A stretch of 64,000 nucleotides of DNA from Acidobacteriota bacterium (GCA_003225295.1 QHYZ01000061.1:1-64000), one strand, 5' to 3'. Shown: positions 8,607 to 17,951, counted from the first letter of the stretch. Program-made: numbers and translations. Notes: a model not told the origin generated them from the sequence alone.

Positions 8607-9605
8607 ATGAGGAGACAAGGGGCCAAACTGGTAGCTGTTACTATTTTCGCTGGGGCCGCGCTGATTGCGTCGTGCGCCAAGCCCTACCACGAGGAAACCG
8701 AACGTTACGTGTTCCTGGCCACGAATATTAACCTGCCGTACTGGCGGGAGGCCCAGGCGGGGTTTTTGGATGCGGCCAAAACGCTGGGGGTAAAAGGCGA
8801 ACTGACCGGTCCGACCACGTACGACCCGAACGGAGAGGTAGGAATGTTCCGCCAGATCGTGGAACAGCACCCCGCGGGAATCTGCGTGTCCGCGGCGCGA
8901 CCCGAGATTTTCCAGGCGGACATTGACAAGGCGGTGGCCGAGGGCATCCCGGTGATCTGTGTGGATGCGGATGTGCCGAATTCGAAGCGCTTGCTGTACA
9001 TCGGAACGGATAACTTTAAGGCCGGCAGAGAGAGCCTGAAGCGCATGGCGGCGCTCGTTCCTGGACAAGGCAGTATCGTGGTGATCACCATTCCGGGACA
9101 GCACAACCTCGACGATCGAGTGACCGGCGTGGCGGACGCGCTGAAGAATTTTCCTGGCCTGAAGCTAACCAAGATCCTGGATAACAAAGGCGACGCGGGA
9201 ACGGCCTTTGACCAAATCTCCGACCTGATTCAGAAGAAAGAAAAAGTGGACGGAATCATTTGCCTGGAGGCGTCCGGGGGTTCCGGCGCCGCCGGAGCGC
9301 TGCACCGCTTCAGCATGGAGGGCAAGCTGCCGATCGTAGCCTTCGACAACGATCCGGGGACACTGGATTGGATCGAGCGCGGCGCCATTACGGCCACCAT
9401 CACGCAAAAGCCGTACGTCATGAGTTACTACGGGCTGAAGTTCCTCGACGACTTGCACCACAACGCCGTACACCAATTCAAAGACTGGCGGAGCGCCCTG
9501 GCGACGCCCATGCCTACGAACGTGGATACCGGCACCGTGGTTGTGGACAAGAACAATATCAAGGTCTATCGCGAGGCGCTGGCCGCCCACCCCGAGCCGT
9601 TGTAG
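8607..9605 (+). CDS. sugar-type periplasmic binding lipoprotein
   Basis: The frame is open from 8538 but ATG 8607 is preceded by AAAGGAG and starts a lipoprotein signal (MRRQGAKLVAVTIFAG, then AALIASC lipobox), giving 332 residues. The mature part is a type I periplasmic-binding fold like RbsB: FLATNINLPYWREAQAGFLDAAK, a QHPAGICVSAARP strand, DADVPNSKRLLYIGTDNFKAG and a DGIICLEASGGSG segment. Such proteins deliver sugars to ABC importers or to sensors. No permease or ATPase gene is adjacent, so it is an orphan here and may partner with a distant system or a receptor. Confidence 0.88.
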   Translation: MRRQGAKLVAVTIFAGAALIASCAKPYHEETERYVFLATNINLPYWREAQAGFLDAAKTLGVKGELTGPTTYDPNGEVGMFRQIVEQHPAGICVSAARPEIFQADIDKAVAEGIPVICVDADVPNSKRLLYIGTDNFKAGRESLKRMAALVPGQGSIVVITIPGQHNLDDRVTGVADALKNFPGLKLTKILDNKGDAGTAFDQISDLIQKKEKVDGIICLEASGGSGAAGALHRFSMEGKLPIVAFDNDPGTLDWIERGAITATITQKPYVMSYYGLKFLDDLHHNAVHQFKDWRSALATPMPTNVDTGTVVVDKNNIKVYREALAAHPEPL

Positions 9606-9754
9606 AGATTGCCCATCGGGTACGGACCGCCACGCCATTCGAATTGCCAAGGGCGGTATTTTCGTTGCGCAGAAGTTTGTCCGCTAGCGCACATCCGCTA
9701 GCCCCCACGGAATCTTAAAAAGCGGGCCAAGATAGGAAAAGGCGCCGCTTTGCC

Positions 9755-9783
9755 TTGACACGGCTGCTGACGCGGCCTACACT
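9755..9783 (+). promoter_or_regulatory. sigma70 promoter of the DksA/TraR-type gene
   Basis: TTGACA (9755-9760), 17-bp spacer, TACACT (9778-9783). The predicted start near 9790 leaves only 7 nt before the upstream ATG at 9797 but about 64 nt before ATG 9854, which supports the downstream start. Confidence 0.65.
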
Positions 9784-9853
9784 ATGTAGTTTTTAGATGG
9801 CCCCGGAAAGCTCACTGAGGGTAGGGGCGTTCTCAAACAAGGGTCAGGCAGGC

Positions 9854-10210
9854 ATGGACAAGAAAAGGCTGGAGTATTACAAGAAGAAATTGCTGACGCG
9901 AAGGGAAGAGTTGACCAAGACCATCGCGCGGACGCAGGAAGAGGGCCGCACGGCGGACGAAGATCCGACGGTGGACCTGGCGGACAAGGCCGCGAACTCC
10001 TATACCAAGGAGTTTCTGTTTGGGATGACCAATACGGACCGCACCGTCCTGAATATGATCGATGCGGCGCTGAAACGCATGCAGACCGACGATTTCGGGG
10101 TCTGCGCGAATTGCCAGGAGGAGATGCAGCAGAAGCGGCTCGAAGCCGTGCCGTGGGCCAAACATTGCTTGGCATGCCAGGAAAAAATGGAGCAGGGATT
10201 GCTGCATTGA
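9854..10210 (+). CDS. DksA/TraR family C4 zinc-finger protein
   Basis: This 118-residue protein has an N-terminal coiled coil (MDKKRLEYYKKKLLTRREEL), an acidic EDPTVDLADKA region and a C-terminal C4 finger with CxxC pairs at C84/C87 and C105/C108. That is the layout of DksA/TraR proteins, which reach into the RNA polymerase secondary channel or act as general stress regulators. The coiled-coil tip has DEDPTVDLAD, close to the DxxDxA tip of DksA. Short size fits the TraR/DksA-like class rather than full DksA of about 150. Monocistronic from a near-consensus promoter. Confidence 0.88.
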   Translation: MDKKRLEYYKKKLLTRREELTKTIARTQEEGRTADEDPTVDLADKAANSYTKEFLFGMTNTDRTVLNMIDAALKRMQTDDFGVCANCQEEMQQKRLEAVPWAKHCLACQEKMEQGLLH

Positions 10211-10811
10211 TGGCTAAAGGAACAGCTGGGCCTTCTTCGGCTGCGCCGAGGAGAGCTTCAGACTCGCCGCTGCCGCTCGATTCGGAGAGAGCTTGATTCC
10301 TCTGCGGTGTATTTCCGGTCTAAGTAAGATAAAAACAAGCGTTGGATCGGGTGAGTAGCGGGCGGACGCTCGTCCTGCGACATGGCGGGGGTCAGGTGTG
10401 TACTCGATTGCCTTTCGTCCTTTGAACGGGTGCCCAGGGCATCAGGGCAGGGTAAGCGATTGTTTTGCTCTGCGAAATGGTCTATATTCCCTTCGTCCAA
10501 AAGACCTACCGCGGGGCACGCGGAAAGTAACGCCTCGGGAGATACGAGCCGCGCAATAAGGCGCTCGGCCCAGGAACCCACCGAAGAGATTCCCGAAAAA
10601 CCACCGGGAACTCCGCAGGAATCTTGGGCCTCGAAGCCCAGGAGGATGTCAATGGTAGTTCGCGCCGCCGCGCCGCGGCGGCGCTAAATGCTTGCGCACG
10701 AGCACCCGCGCGAGGTGAGCGTCAAGGCCCTGACCGGGCTCACCGTGGCGGGCCGTCACAAACCCCCCCGCCCAGCACGAGAGAGTGGTAAGATAACCCG
10801 AGGAAGTCGCC
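10211..10811. other. 600-nt intergenic region without a recognised gene
   Basis: No frame has a credible start, codon pattern or domain, and no tRNA was found. The region does hold a perfect GC palindrome at 10662-10684, a small TGGGC/GCCCA hairpin near 10624-10640 and several GC-rich inverted segments. Its size and structure leave room for a ncRNA, but no promoter-terminator pair as clear as that at 791-1034 was found. Confidence 0.4.
10662..10684. repeat. perfect 23-nt GC palindrome
   Basis: GCGCCGCCGCG, one central C, then its exact reverse complement CGCGGCGGCGC. No T-tract follows, so it is not an intrinsic terminator for either strand. It lies 128 nt before the HNH gene. Confidence 0.8.
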
Positions 10812-11459
10812 ATGGGCGCAAACCGGCACATGTCGGTCGACTCCCGGGGGCGCTATACCCCCGAAGCGGCAGGCGAGGTTATGCCCGGTGCCGAAGGGCC
10901 CGCAGGCAGTAGACCCCACAACTTGCTTTCGACGCGCCGCGCATCCCTGATGCAGGAGCCGGTGCTGGTGCTAAACGCGACGTACGAGCCGATCAACGTG
11001 ACGGCGGTGCGGCGAGCCATGGTGTTGATGCTGAAGGGTGTGGCGCAAGCCGAAGAAATGCACAACACGGAAGTGCATTCAGCGGCGCAGGCCCACAGAG
11101 TGCCGTCGGTGATCCGCCTGCTGGCGTACCGGCATATACCGCAGCAAAGCCGGGCGCTTTCGAGGAAAAATATATTGTTACGGGACCGCAACACTTGCCA
11201 GTTCTGCGTGCGGGTATTTCCGAGTTCGGAGTTGACCCTGGACCACGTAGTACCGCGCTCGCGCGGCGGGCGGTCCAGCTGGGAAAACCTGGTGGCCTGC
11301 TGCTACCGGTGCAATAACACCAAGGGCGACCGCACGCCGGAGGAGGCGGGGCTAAAACTGGCGCGAAGACCACGGCCGTTTACGCTGCACACCTCCAGAC
11401 AGCTGATGCGGCTGATCGGGCACCGCGACGAACGCTGGCGTAAGTATTTGTTTTACTGA
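10812..11459 (+). CDS. HNH endonuclease family protein
   Basis: The core from Met47 ([17 protein letters not shown]) is a widespread HNH family protein. A treble-clef zinc site is formed by C129/C132 (CQFC) and C164/C167 (CYRC); the catalytic set is D144-H145 ([11 protein letters not shown]), N159 and N168 (CNNTKGDR). It is a probable DNA-nicking or cutting enzyme of unknown role. ATG 10812 has AGGAAG at good spacing and is annotated; Met47 (codon 10950) begins the conserved domain but has no Shine-Dalgarno. The first 46 residues are low in conservation and Gly/Ala/Arg rich, so the start is uncertain. Confidence 0.85.
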   Translation: MGANRHMSVDSRGRYTPEAAGEVMPGAEGPAGSRPHNLLSTRRASLMQEPVLVLNATYEPINVTAVRRAMVLMLKGVAQAEEMHNTEVHSAAQAHRVPSVIRLLAYRHIPQQSRALSRKNILLRDRNTCQFCVRVFPSSELTLDHVVPRSRGGRSSWENLVACCYRCNNTKGDRTPEEAGLKLARRPRPFTLHTSRQLMRLIGHRDERWRKYLFY

Positions 11460-11568
11460 GATTTACGCTGCTAAATCGATTTTTTTGAAATTTTTAAGTC
11501 AACAGGAAACCTTTTTTGTTGGCGGCCATCTAACTTATCAATACCACTTCGAGGACACACCCCGGGAG

Positions 11569-11605
11569 GCGGTTAGGGCAATGCCCTAACCGCTTCTCTC
11601 CTTTC
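11569..11605 (+). terminator. probable terminator between convergent genes
   Basis: GCGGTTAGGGC-AAT-GCCCTAACCGC is a perfect 11-bp stem with a three-base loop, followed on the plus strand by TTCTCTCCTTTC. It lies 110 nt after the HNH stop and 107 nt before the stop of the convergent metallophosphoesterase. The pyrimidine tract is imperfect, so termination efficiency is uncertain. Confidence 0.6.
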
Positions 11606-11711
11606 AGTACCAGTTTCGGAGCTAACCGTTTTAGCCGTAGGTTCGATCTCGAATGGCCGGAGCACAGGCGCCTGAGGATAAACCGCTCCGGTCACCCAGG
11701 CGGCAGCGACT

Positions 11712-12455
11712 CTAGCGGCCTACACTGAGCCGCTGGATGAGCTGTTCGGGAAGGTGGGCGGCACGCATGCGCCCCTGGACGACAGAAACATCGTAAGGCA
11801 CGCGCCAAAACTCGATGATCTGGTGCTCCAGGTCGGCGATGGCAAACGCCGCCCGCGGATCACCGTCACGCGGTTGTCCGATCGAACCGGGATTCAGGAG
11901 ATAGCGACGAGGGGGTTCCACTCTCAGCGCTGCAAAACGCTCGCTGGGGCGAGGTCGAATTTGCAGGACCTCCAGGTGCGAGTCCAGATAGGAAAAACCG
12001 CCCTGGTGATGTGTGTGCCCGAAGAAAGTCACTGGGGCGGTCGACTCCAGGAGGCCGTCCAGGGCTTGCTCGGGAGTGAAGACGTATTCGTCTTCATCCT
12101 CAAAGGCGCCGTGAACAAGTACGATGCCGTCTGTCGCAAGAGGCCCGGGAGGCAAAGTCGATAGCCACGCGAGGTGATCCGGCTGGAGCTGCCCGCGCGT
12201 CCAATCCACCGCGGATTTCGCAACCGGGTTGAAATCATCCGTGGGCATCAATCCGGCGACCGCTTTGTCATGATTTCCGCGAATGGTCTGTGTGCCCAGC
12301 TCGCGCAAGCGCGCCGTGACTTCGTTGGGATCGGGGCCATAGCCGACGACATCACCCAGGCAGACGGAAAGATCCCAGCGACCCTGAGCGGCATCGAGAA
12401 CGGCGTCGAGTGCAGTGGCGTTCGAGTGCAGGTCGCTGAGAATGAGGATCCGCAT
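11712..12455 (-). CDS. calcineurin-like metallophosphoesterase
   Basis: From Met at 12455 the protein (247 residues) opens with MRILILSDLHSN, the first metal-binding motif, followed by GDVVGYGPDPN, GNHDKAV and FFGHTHHQG, the standard order of the YfcE-like metallophosphatase family. It is a cytoplasmic phosphodiesterase or phosphatase of unknown substrate. The frame is open to 12521, but a TATACT element at 12481-12486 would place transcription start near 12474, inside the longer frame, and the domain begins at residue 1 of the shorter form. Confidence 0.9.
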   Translation of the reverse strand: MRILILSDLHSNATALDAVLDAAQGRWDLSVCLGDVVGYGPDPNEVTARLRELGTQTIRGNHDKAVAGLMPTDDFNPVAKSAVDWTRGQLQPDHLAWLSTLPPGPLATDGIVLVHGAFEDEDEYVFTPEQALDGLLESTAPVTFFGHTHHQGGFSYLDSHLEVLQIRPRPSERFAALRVEPPRRYLLNPGSIGQPRDGDPRAAFAIADLEHQIIEFWRVPYDVSVVQGRMRAAHLPEQLIQRLSVGR

Positions 12456-12943
12456 TCTTAATGTCCGAAAAGTGACCCCGAGTATAAATGAACCAGCGAG
12501 CCGATGCACGGCGGGATACACGCCGGCGCGACGCCAGAGAAGGCCAAAGGTTGGCAGCCAGAAGGTATTTCTTTATTAACATTATAAACATTTGAGAACG
12601 GAGAGATGCGGCGTTCGAGAATCGAGCGAAACGAAATTACCGCTACTTCAGGGTGTGCCGACGGGGGGCAAGATTTTACGACCAGATGACGAAACATTCG
12701 CCCCCAGTGATTCGTCTATACGCATGCAGCTCGTTACGCGGCTGTTCTTGACGAGATCCAGAAAAAACCCCGCGGTGGCAGCCGCGGGGTCACGACACGC
12801 AATCTTTCCGGCCGTTAGTCCAGGAAGAAGAGGTGTCTTCACGGGCGAGAGTACTCGCCCGCCGCTTGCGTGTCAACTCCCTCGAGCCAAGGGCAGCTGG
12901 CTGTGTAGCTGACTCGATCCTGTTCGAAAGGAAACTGACACGC
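12456..12943. other. intergenic with a minus-strand terminator
   Basis: About 490 nt between divergent genes. It contains an AT-rich patch (12570-12595, with TATAAT on the minus strand), and the minus-strand terminator at 12762-12790 that is not explained by any annotated gene. No coding frame is convincing. Confidence 0.5.
12762..12790 (-). terminator. intrinsic terminator, minus strand, no obvious gene
   Basis: Minus strand: CCCCGCGG-CTGCCA-CCGCGGGG followed by TTTTTT, an 8-bp pure GC stem with a good U-tract. On the plus strand it lacks a T-run. The only minus-strand gene upstream is queA, whose stop is 630 nt away, beyond a plus-strand gene. Confidence 0.75.
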
Positions 12944-13276
12944 ATGAAAACGAATTCATTTGTCCGCAGTATGGCTTTGCTGGCCGCTATGGCACTGGCA
13001 GTATCGGCATTTGCAAAACCGTTTGCAAAGACCATCAACATTTCGCAGACCGCCAAACTCGGCAAGTCCGAATTGAAGGCCGGGGAATACCGTTTGGAGA
13101 TCGATGGAAACAAGGCCGTCGTCCAGAAGGGCAGACAGGTTGTTGCCGAATCCGAAGGCCGATGGGAAGAGCGCAACGCCAAGTCCGTCTATGATTCTCT
13201 GCTGCTCGGAGAGAACGGACAGGTAAGGGAAGTTCGGTTTGCGGGCCAGACTCGTGTTTTCGTCTTCAGCGAGTAA
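12944..13276 (+). CDS. small secreted protein of unknown function
   Basis: ATG 12944, with AAAGGAAA about 9 nt upstream, starts a clear signal peptide (MKTNSFVRSMALLAAMALAV, cleavage near AFA-KP). The 110-residue product then has SQTAKLGKSELKAGEYRLEI, a GNKAVVQKGRQVV strand pair and a final VREVRFAGQTRVFVF, suggesting a small all-beta domain. Similar proteins with a 'G-ELKAG-Y-' core are, to my knowledge, frequent in Acidobacteriota, but I know no function. The longer frame from 12833 overlaps no signal and is rejected. Confidence 0.8.
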   Translation: MKTNSFVRSMALLAAMALAVSAFAKPFAKTINISQTAKLGKSELKAGEYRLEIDGNKAVVQKGRQVVAESEGRWEERNAKSVYDSLLLGENGQVREVRFAGQTRVFVFSE

Positions 13277-13312
13277 ACGGGGAGAGTCGCTGACCCTTTT
13301 CCGAGGGACGGG

Positions 13313-13348
13313 AGGCTGCACTCCGGTGTGGCCTCTCGGCCTGTTTTT
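13313..13348 (+). terminator. intrinsic terminator of the small secreted protein gene
   Basis: AGGCTGCAC-TCCG-GTGTGGCCT forms a 9-bp stem with two G-U pairs, then CTCGGCCTGTTTTT. It starts 37 nt after the stop codon. Confidence 0.6.
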
Positions 13349-13422
13349 CGCAGCGGCGCAAGTTCTGGCAGATCCGGCAAGCGGGTGGCTAGAATTCCTT
13401 GCCGGCGGGTAGACATCTTGAA

Positions 13423-14532
13423 TCAGCAAACCTCCCTTCCGCAAGAACGAACCAGCGAGCAGTCTCCGTAACTGTAGAAACGGTAGCCCGCGTTGACGGC
13501 GTGTTGGTAGGCCGCCAGCACCTGCTCTCGGCCAGCAAAGGCGCAAACCAGCGCCAGCAATGTGGAACGCGGCAGATGAAAGTTTGTGAGCAGCCCTTCG
13601 ACCACGCGAAACCGGAATCCGGGAACGATAAACAAGCGCGCCTCGGCCTTGCCGGGAAGCACGAGATGGGCAGCGCCTGACGCGGCAGCGCGCCAGGCGG
13701 CGTCTTCCAGCGCGCGAACTACCGTTGTGCCGATGGCCAGGATGGGACGTCCGGCGTGGTGTGCCGCCTGGATGCGCTCCGCGGTTTCGACCGGGATTTC
13801 GTAACTTTCCGAATGCATCACATGGCTCTCGAGTGTCTCACCATGAATGGGTTGGAACGTGCCAAGACCCACATGCAACGTAAGTTCGCAGATTTCCACT
13901 CCTCGCGCGCGAATGCTGTTGAGAATTTCAGTTGAGAAATGAAGACCGGCGGTGGGAGCGGCAACCGCTCCGGGCCGCTTGGCGAAAACGGTTTGATAGC
14001 GCTCACGGTCAGAAGCTTCATCGGGACGCTCGATGTATGGTGGAAGAGGAACATGGCCGAGGCGCTCGAAATGCTGGCTGATGTTGTTCTGGTCGCGGGC
14101 AATAAAATGCAGAGTGCGCAAGCCAAGCTCACCGCGTGAGAGCACCTCGGCTTCCAGCTCCCCCTCGCCAAACAGAATCCGCTCTCCGACTTGTATTTTG
14201 CGGCCGGGACGCACCAGGACCTCCCAAGTCCCGGAATCGAGCTCGTGGGTAAGAAAGATTTCGACTTTTCCCGTCAGGCGTTCCGATCGCCAGGGCGGCT
14301 CGGAAGGCACGCCGGCACGTCTCCCAAAGAGGCGCGCCGGGATGACCCGCGCATTGTTTAAGACCAGCAGTTCATCGCCTCGGAGGAGGCTGGGAAGTTC
14401 CGCAAACAGCCGGTCTTCGAGCTTCCCTGAGGAGCGATCCTGGAGCAGGAGACGGGAGGCTTCGCGACGGACGAGGGGCCGCTGCGCGATTTGCTCGCGG
14501 GGGAGAACATAGTCGAGTTCATCCAAACGCAT
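13423..14532 (-). CDS. queA: tRNA preQ1(34) S-adenosylmethionine ribosyltransferase-isomerase
   Basis: QueA transfers and isomerises the ribosyl group of SAM onto preQ1 in tRNA to make epoxyqueuosine. From ATG 14532 the 369-residue product begins MRLDELDYVLPREQIAQRPL and shows the family landmarks: DRSSGKLEDRLFAELPSLL, LVLNNARVIPARLFGRR, PLPPYIERPDE, the KRPGAVAAPTAGLHFS core and the C-terminal NAGYRFYSYGDCSL. The frame is open to 14682 but the extra 50 residues have no homology to the family. It stands alone; no other queuosine genes are in the window. Confidence 0.95.
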   Translation of the reverse strand: MRLDELDYVLPREQIAQRPLVRREASRLLLQDRSSGKLEDRLFAELPSLLRGDELLVLNNARVIPARLFGRRAGVPSEPPWRSERLTGKVEIFLTHELDSGTWEVLVRPGRKIQVGERILFGEGELEAEVLSRGELGLRTLHFIARDQNNISQHFERLGHVPLPPYIERPDEASDRERYQTVFAKRPGAVAAPTAGLHFSTEILNSIRARGVEICELTLHVGLGTFQPIHGETLESHVMHSESYEIPVETAERIQAAHHAGRPILAIGTTVVRALEDAAWRAAASGAAHLVLPGKAEARLFIVPGFRFRVVEGLLTNFHLPRSTLLALVCAFAGREQVLAAYQHAVNAGYRFYSYGDCSLVRSCGREVC

Positions 14533-14705
14533 GGGAAGCGGCAGTCTACCAGCAAACCGCCTCCGACAAACAAAACAACCCAAAAGGGGAGTATTTCTCC
14601 CCCGCACTAGGCTGGATGGGCGGACTCCTATAATTAGACTCGCGCGGCTGTAAACTACTAAACCATAATGACTTATTAGCATTCAAGAGAATCGTAATTT
14701 TTGAC

Positions 14706-14734
14706 TTGACAGATGAGCACTCATATTTTATTAT
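14706..14734 (+). promoter_or_regulatory. hsp20 promoter with a dyad in the spacer
   Basis: TTGACA (14706-14711), 17-bp spacer, TATTAT (14729-14734), near consensus. The spacer contains the perfect dyad ATGAG-CA-CTCAT (14713-14724), placed where a bound repressor would block polymerase. It resembles neither a full CIRCE (TTAGCACTC-N9-GAGTGCTAA) nor a HAIR site, though AGCACTC matches half of CIRCE. Confidence 0.7.
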
Positions 14735-14767
14735 CCTCCTACAGTCACTTAAGGAGGTGGCCAAAAC

Positions 14768-15244
14768 ATGAGAACACTTACTCGTTGGGAACCTTTCCGC
14801 GGGGCTACGGCCCTTCAGGATCAAGTCAATCGGTTGTTTAATGATGTCTTCGAGCGGACGGGCGAGGAATCTAGCCTTACCGCCTGGGCGCCAGCCGTGG
14901 ACATCTACGAGACCGAGCATGCACTGATGGTGAAGGCCGATCTGCCGGAAGTCGATCCGAAAGATCTAGACATCCGCGTGGAGAACAACATCCTGACGAT
15001 TCGCGGCGAGCGCAAGTTCGAAAAGAATGTGCAGCAGGAGAATTACCTGCGTGTGGAGCGCGCCTACGGCTCCTTCGCCCGCAGCTTCACGCTGGCGAAC
15101 ACCGTGAATTCGGAAGCCATCAAGGCCGACTATCAGAACGGCGTGCTGACGCTGAGCATCCCCAAGAAAGAGGAAGCCAAGCCCAAGCAGATCAAGGTCA
15201 ACATCGAGACCGCGCCGATGGCCGCGTCTGCCGCCGGAAGGTAA
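14768..15244 (+). CDS. Hsp20/alpha-crystallin small heat shock protein
   Basis: ATP-independent holdase that binds unfolding proteins, 158 residues. The N-terminal arm MRTLTRWEPFRG leads to an alpha-crystallin domain at about 38-140 (DIYETEHALMVKADLPEVD, NNILTIRGERKFEK, the YGSFARSFTLANTV stretch and the GVLTLSIPKKEEAKPK end). A strong AAGGAGGTG site lies at 14751-14759. It is 82 nt upstream of clpB with a terminator between, so stress induction of the pair may be partly coupled by read-through. Confidence 0.95.
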   Translation: MRTLTRWEPFRGATALQDQVNRLFNDVFERTGEESSLTAWAPAVDIYETEHALMVKADLPEVDPKDLDIRVENNILTIRGERKFEKNVQQENYLRVERAYGSFARSFTLANTVNSEAIKADYQNGVLTLSIPKKEEAKPKQIKVNIETAPMAASAAGR

Positions 15245-15267
15245 TTCTGGCCGAGCGGGGTAATTGA

Positions 15268-15300
15268 GGGGGCTGGCCAGGGCGCCGGCCCCCTTTCTAT
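15268..15300 (+). terminator. terminator or attenuator between hsp20 and clpB
   Basis: GGGGGCTGGC-CAGGGC-GCCGGCCCCC is a 10-bp stem with one G-U pair, followed by TTTCTAT. The short U-run suggests partial termination. Confidence 0.6.
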
Positions 15301-15326
15301 AGTACGCGCTCCGAAACGAGGTCCCC

Positions 15327-17951
15327 ATGTTGCGATTTGAAAAAATGACCGTGAAAGCGCAGCAAGCCGTGCAAAGCGCGCAGGAAATCGCCGCGCGCCA
15401 CGAAAATCAGCAGATCGAGCCCGTGCACCTGCTGGCCTCTCTGGCTGCCCAGCCCGACGGCGTGGTGTCGCCGCTCCTGGCGCGTCTGGGGATCCGCAGC
15501 GAAGGGTTAGCGCAAGAGATTGAGCGGGAGATCGGCCGGCTCCCGAAAGTGCAGGGGTTTGCCCAGCAGCACATGGGAAGGCCGCTGAATGACGTCCTGG
15601 AGCGCGCCTTCCACGAAGCGGACGGCTTCAAAGACGAATATGTTTCGACGGAGCATTTGTTTCTGGCCATTGCCGGGCTGGACCGCGACCCCGCGGGTCA
15701 ATTGTTGCAACGCCAGGGCGCTTCCCACCAAGCCATCCTGCAGGCCTTGACCGGAGTGCGCGGAACACAGCGCGTCACTTCGCAGAATCCCGAGGCCACC
15801 TACGCCTCGCTGGAAAAATATGCGCGCGACCTCACGGAATTGGCGCGCCGGCAAAAACTCGATCCGGTGATCGGGCGCGACGAAGAGATCCGCCGCGTGA
15901 TGCAGATTCTCGCGCGGCGCACAAAAAACAACCCGGTGCTGATCGGCGAGCCCGGCGTCGGGAAGACCGCCATTGTGGAAGGCTTAGCCCAGCGCATCGT
16001 TTCCGGCGACGTGCCGGACGTGCTGAAGACCAAGCGCATCGTGGCCCTGGACCTGGCCGCCCTGGTGGCGGGAGCGAAATACCGCGGTGAATTTGAAGAC
16101 CGTCTGAAAGCTGTCCTGAAGGAGATCACCGAGGCCCAAGGCCAGATCATTCTCTTCATCGACGAACTGCACACCCTGGTGGGCGCCGGCGCCGCCGAAG
16201 GCGCGATGGACGCCTCCAACATGCTCAAGCCGGCGCTGGCACGGGGCGAGTTGCGCGCCATCGGCGCAACCACGCTCAACGAGTACAAGAAACACATCGA
16301 AAAAGACCCCGCCTTGGAGCGCCGATTCCAGCCGGTGCTGGTCAGCGAGCCGACGGTAGAAGATACCATCGCCATTCTGCGCGGGTTGAAGGAACGCTAT
16401 GAAGTGCATCACGGCGTGCGCATCAAGGATGCCGCCATTCTCGCGGCGGCCACACTTTCCAACCGTTACATCTCGGACCGCTTCCTGCCCGACAAGGCCA
16501 TCGACCTGATTGACGAGGCCGCGGCCAGCCTGCGCATGCAGATCGATTCCTTGCCCGTGGAAATTGACGAGATCGAGCGACGCATCATGCAACTCGAAAT
16601 TGAGCGCCAAGCGCTGCTGAAAGAAAACGATGCGCACTCCAAGGAACGCCGCAAGCAGATCGAGAAGGAACTGGCGGCGCTGAAGGAGGATTCCAGCGGG
16701 CGCAAGGCGCGGTGGCAAGCGGAAAAGGAAGCGATCGGAAAGATCCGCAAGCTGAAGGAACAGATCGAACAACTAAGGGCGGAAGAACAAAAGTATGAAC
16801 GCACCGGCGAGTTCGCGAAAGTGGCGGAGATCCGCTACGGAAAGATAGCCGCGGCGGAGCGTGACCTGCAGCAGGCGCAGGAAAGGTTCGCTGCGGTGCA
16901 GAAGGACGCGCCCATGCTGAAGGAAGAAGTCGATGAGGAAGACATCGCGAAACTGGTGAGCAAGTGGACGGGCATTCCCACGGGCCGATTGCTGGAAGCC
17001 GAAGCCGAGAAGCTCGTGCACATGGAAGAGCGGCTGCGGCTGCGGGTGGTCGGCCAGGACGACGCACTCGAGCGCGTGTCGAACGCCGTGCGGCGCAGCC
17101 GCGCAGGACTCTCCGACGCCAAGCGGCCCATCGGTTCGTTCATTTTCCTCGGCCCCACCGGCGTGGGGAAAACCGAACTGGCGCGAGCGCTCGCGGAGTT
17201 TCTCTTCGACGATGAGAAGTTGATGATCCGCATCGACATGAGCGAATACATGGAGAAACACAGCGTGTCGCGGCTCATCGGCGCACCCCCTGGCTACGTG
17301 GGATACGAGGAAGGCGGGCAGCTCACCGAGCAGGTCCGGCGTCATCCTTACTCGGTTATTTTGTTTGACGAGATTGAGAAGGCCCACCCGGAGGTATTCA
17401 ATGTGTTGCTGCAGATTCTCGAGGACGGGCGCCTCACCGACGGCAAAGGCCGCACCGTGGACTTCCGGAACACCGTGCTGGTGATGACCAGCAACGTGGG
17501 GTCGGCCGCCATCTTCGAATTGTCGAACAAAGATGCGGAGCTGACGCGCAGAGAAGCGACGGAAGCATTGCGTGCTTCGTTCCGGCCGGAGTTCATCAAC
17601 CGCATCGACGAGATCGTGACCTTTAACCCGCTCGGGAAAGAGCATTTGGAGCGCATCGTGGGCTTGCTGCTGAAGAATGTAGAGAAGCTGCTTGCCGACC
17701 GGCAGATTACCTTGGAGCTGACGCCCGCGGCGAAAGAGTTGTTGCTGCAGCAAGGCTACGAGCCGGCCTATGGGGCACGGCCGCTGCGCCGAACCATTCA
17801 GCGCTTGCTCCAGGATCCTCTGGCCTTGCAGATCCTTGAAGGAGCTATATTGCCCGGAGATCATGTGCGCGTGGACCGCCATGGGCAAAAGGACGCGATG
17901 CGCTTTGAGCGCGCGCCATCGAAACAACCCGCAGCTGCCGCGGGAATCTAA
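15327..17951 (+). CDS. clpB: ClpB protein disaggregase
   Basis: Hexameric AAA+ chaperone that works with DnaK to pull polypeptides out of aggregates. All domains are present in 874 residues: Clp-N repeats (1-145), NBD1 with GEPGVGKT (about 205-212) and [13 protein letters not shown], the coiled-coil middle domain (about 400-530) that separates ClpB from ClpA/ClpC, NBD2 with GPTGVGKT (about 607-614) and [14 protein letters not shown], and a C-terminal AAA lid. The length matches the family (about 860). It sits in a proteostasis island between hsp20 and htpX. Confidence 0.97.
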   Translation: MLRFEKMTVKAQQAVQSAQEIAARHENQQIEPVHLLASLAAQPDGVVSPLLARLGIRSEGLAQEIEREIGRLPKVQGFAQQHMGRPLNDVLERAFHEADGFKDEYVSTEHLFLAIAGLDRDPAGQLLQRQGASHQAILQALTGVRGTQRVTSQNPEATYASLEKYARDLTELARRQKLDPVIGRDEEIRRVMQILARRTKNNPVLIGEPGVGKTAIVEGLAQRIVSGDVPDVLKTKRIVALDLAALVAGAKYRGEFEDRLKAVLKEITEAQGQIILFIDELHTLVGAGAAEGAMDASNMLKPALARGELRAIGATTLNEYKKHIEKDPALERRFQPVLVSEPTVEDTIAILRGLKERYEVHHGVRIKDAAILAAATLSNRYISDRFLPDKAIDLIDEAAASLRMQIDSLPVEIDEIERRIMQLEIERQALLKENDAHSKERRKQIEKELAALKEDSSGRKARWQAEKEAIGKIRKLKEQIEQLRAEEQKYERTGEFAKVAEIRYGKIAAAERDLQQAQERFAAVQKDAPMLKEEVDEEDIAKLVSKWTGIPTGRLLEAEAEKLVHMEERLRLRVVGQDDALERVSNAVRRSRAGLSDAKRPIGSFIFLGPTGVGKTELARALAEFLFDDEKLMIRIDMSEYMEKHSVSRLIGAPPGYVGYEEGGQLTEQVRRHPYSVILFDEIEKAHPEVFNVLLQILEDGRLTDGKGRTVDFRNTVLVMTSNVGSAAIFELSNKDAELTRREATEALRASFRPEFINRIDEIVTFNPLGKEHLERIVGLLLKNVEKLLADRQITLELTPAAKELLLQQGYEPAYGARPLRRTIQRLLQDPLALQILEGAILPGDHVRVDRHGQKDAMRFERAPSKQPAAAAGI

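Noticed and set aside
10258-10687. Coding frames in the gap between the DksA-type and HNH genes
   Set aside because: They lack ribosome binding sites and any recognisable sequence, and overlap one another on both strands.
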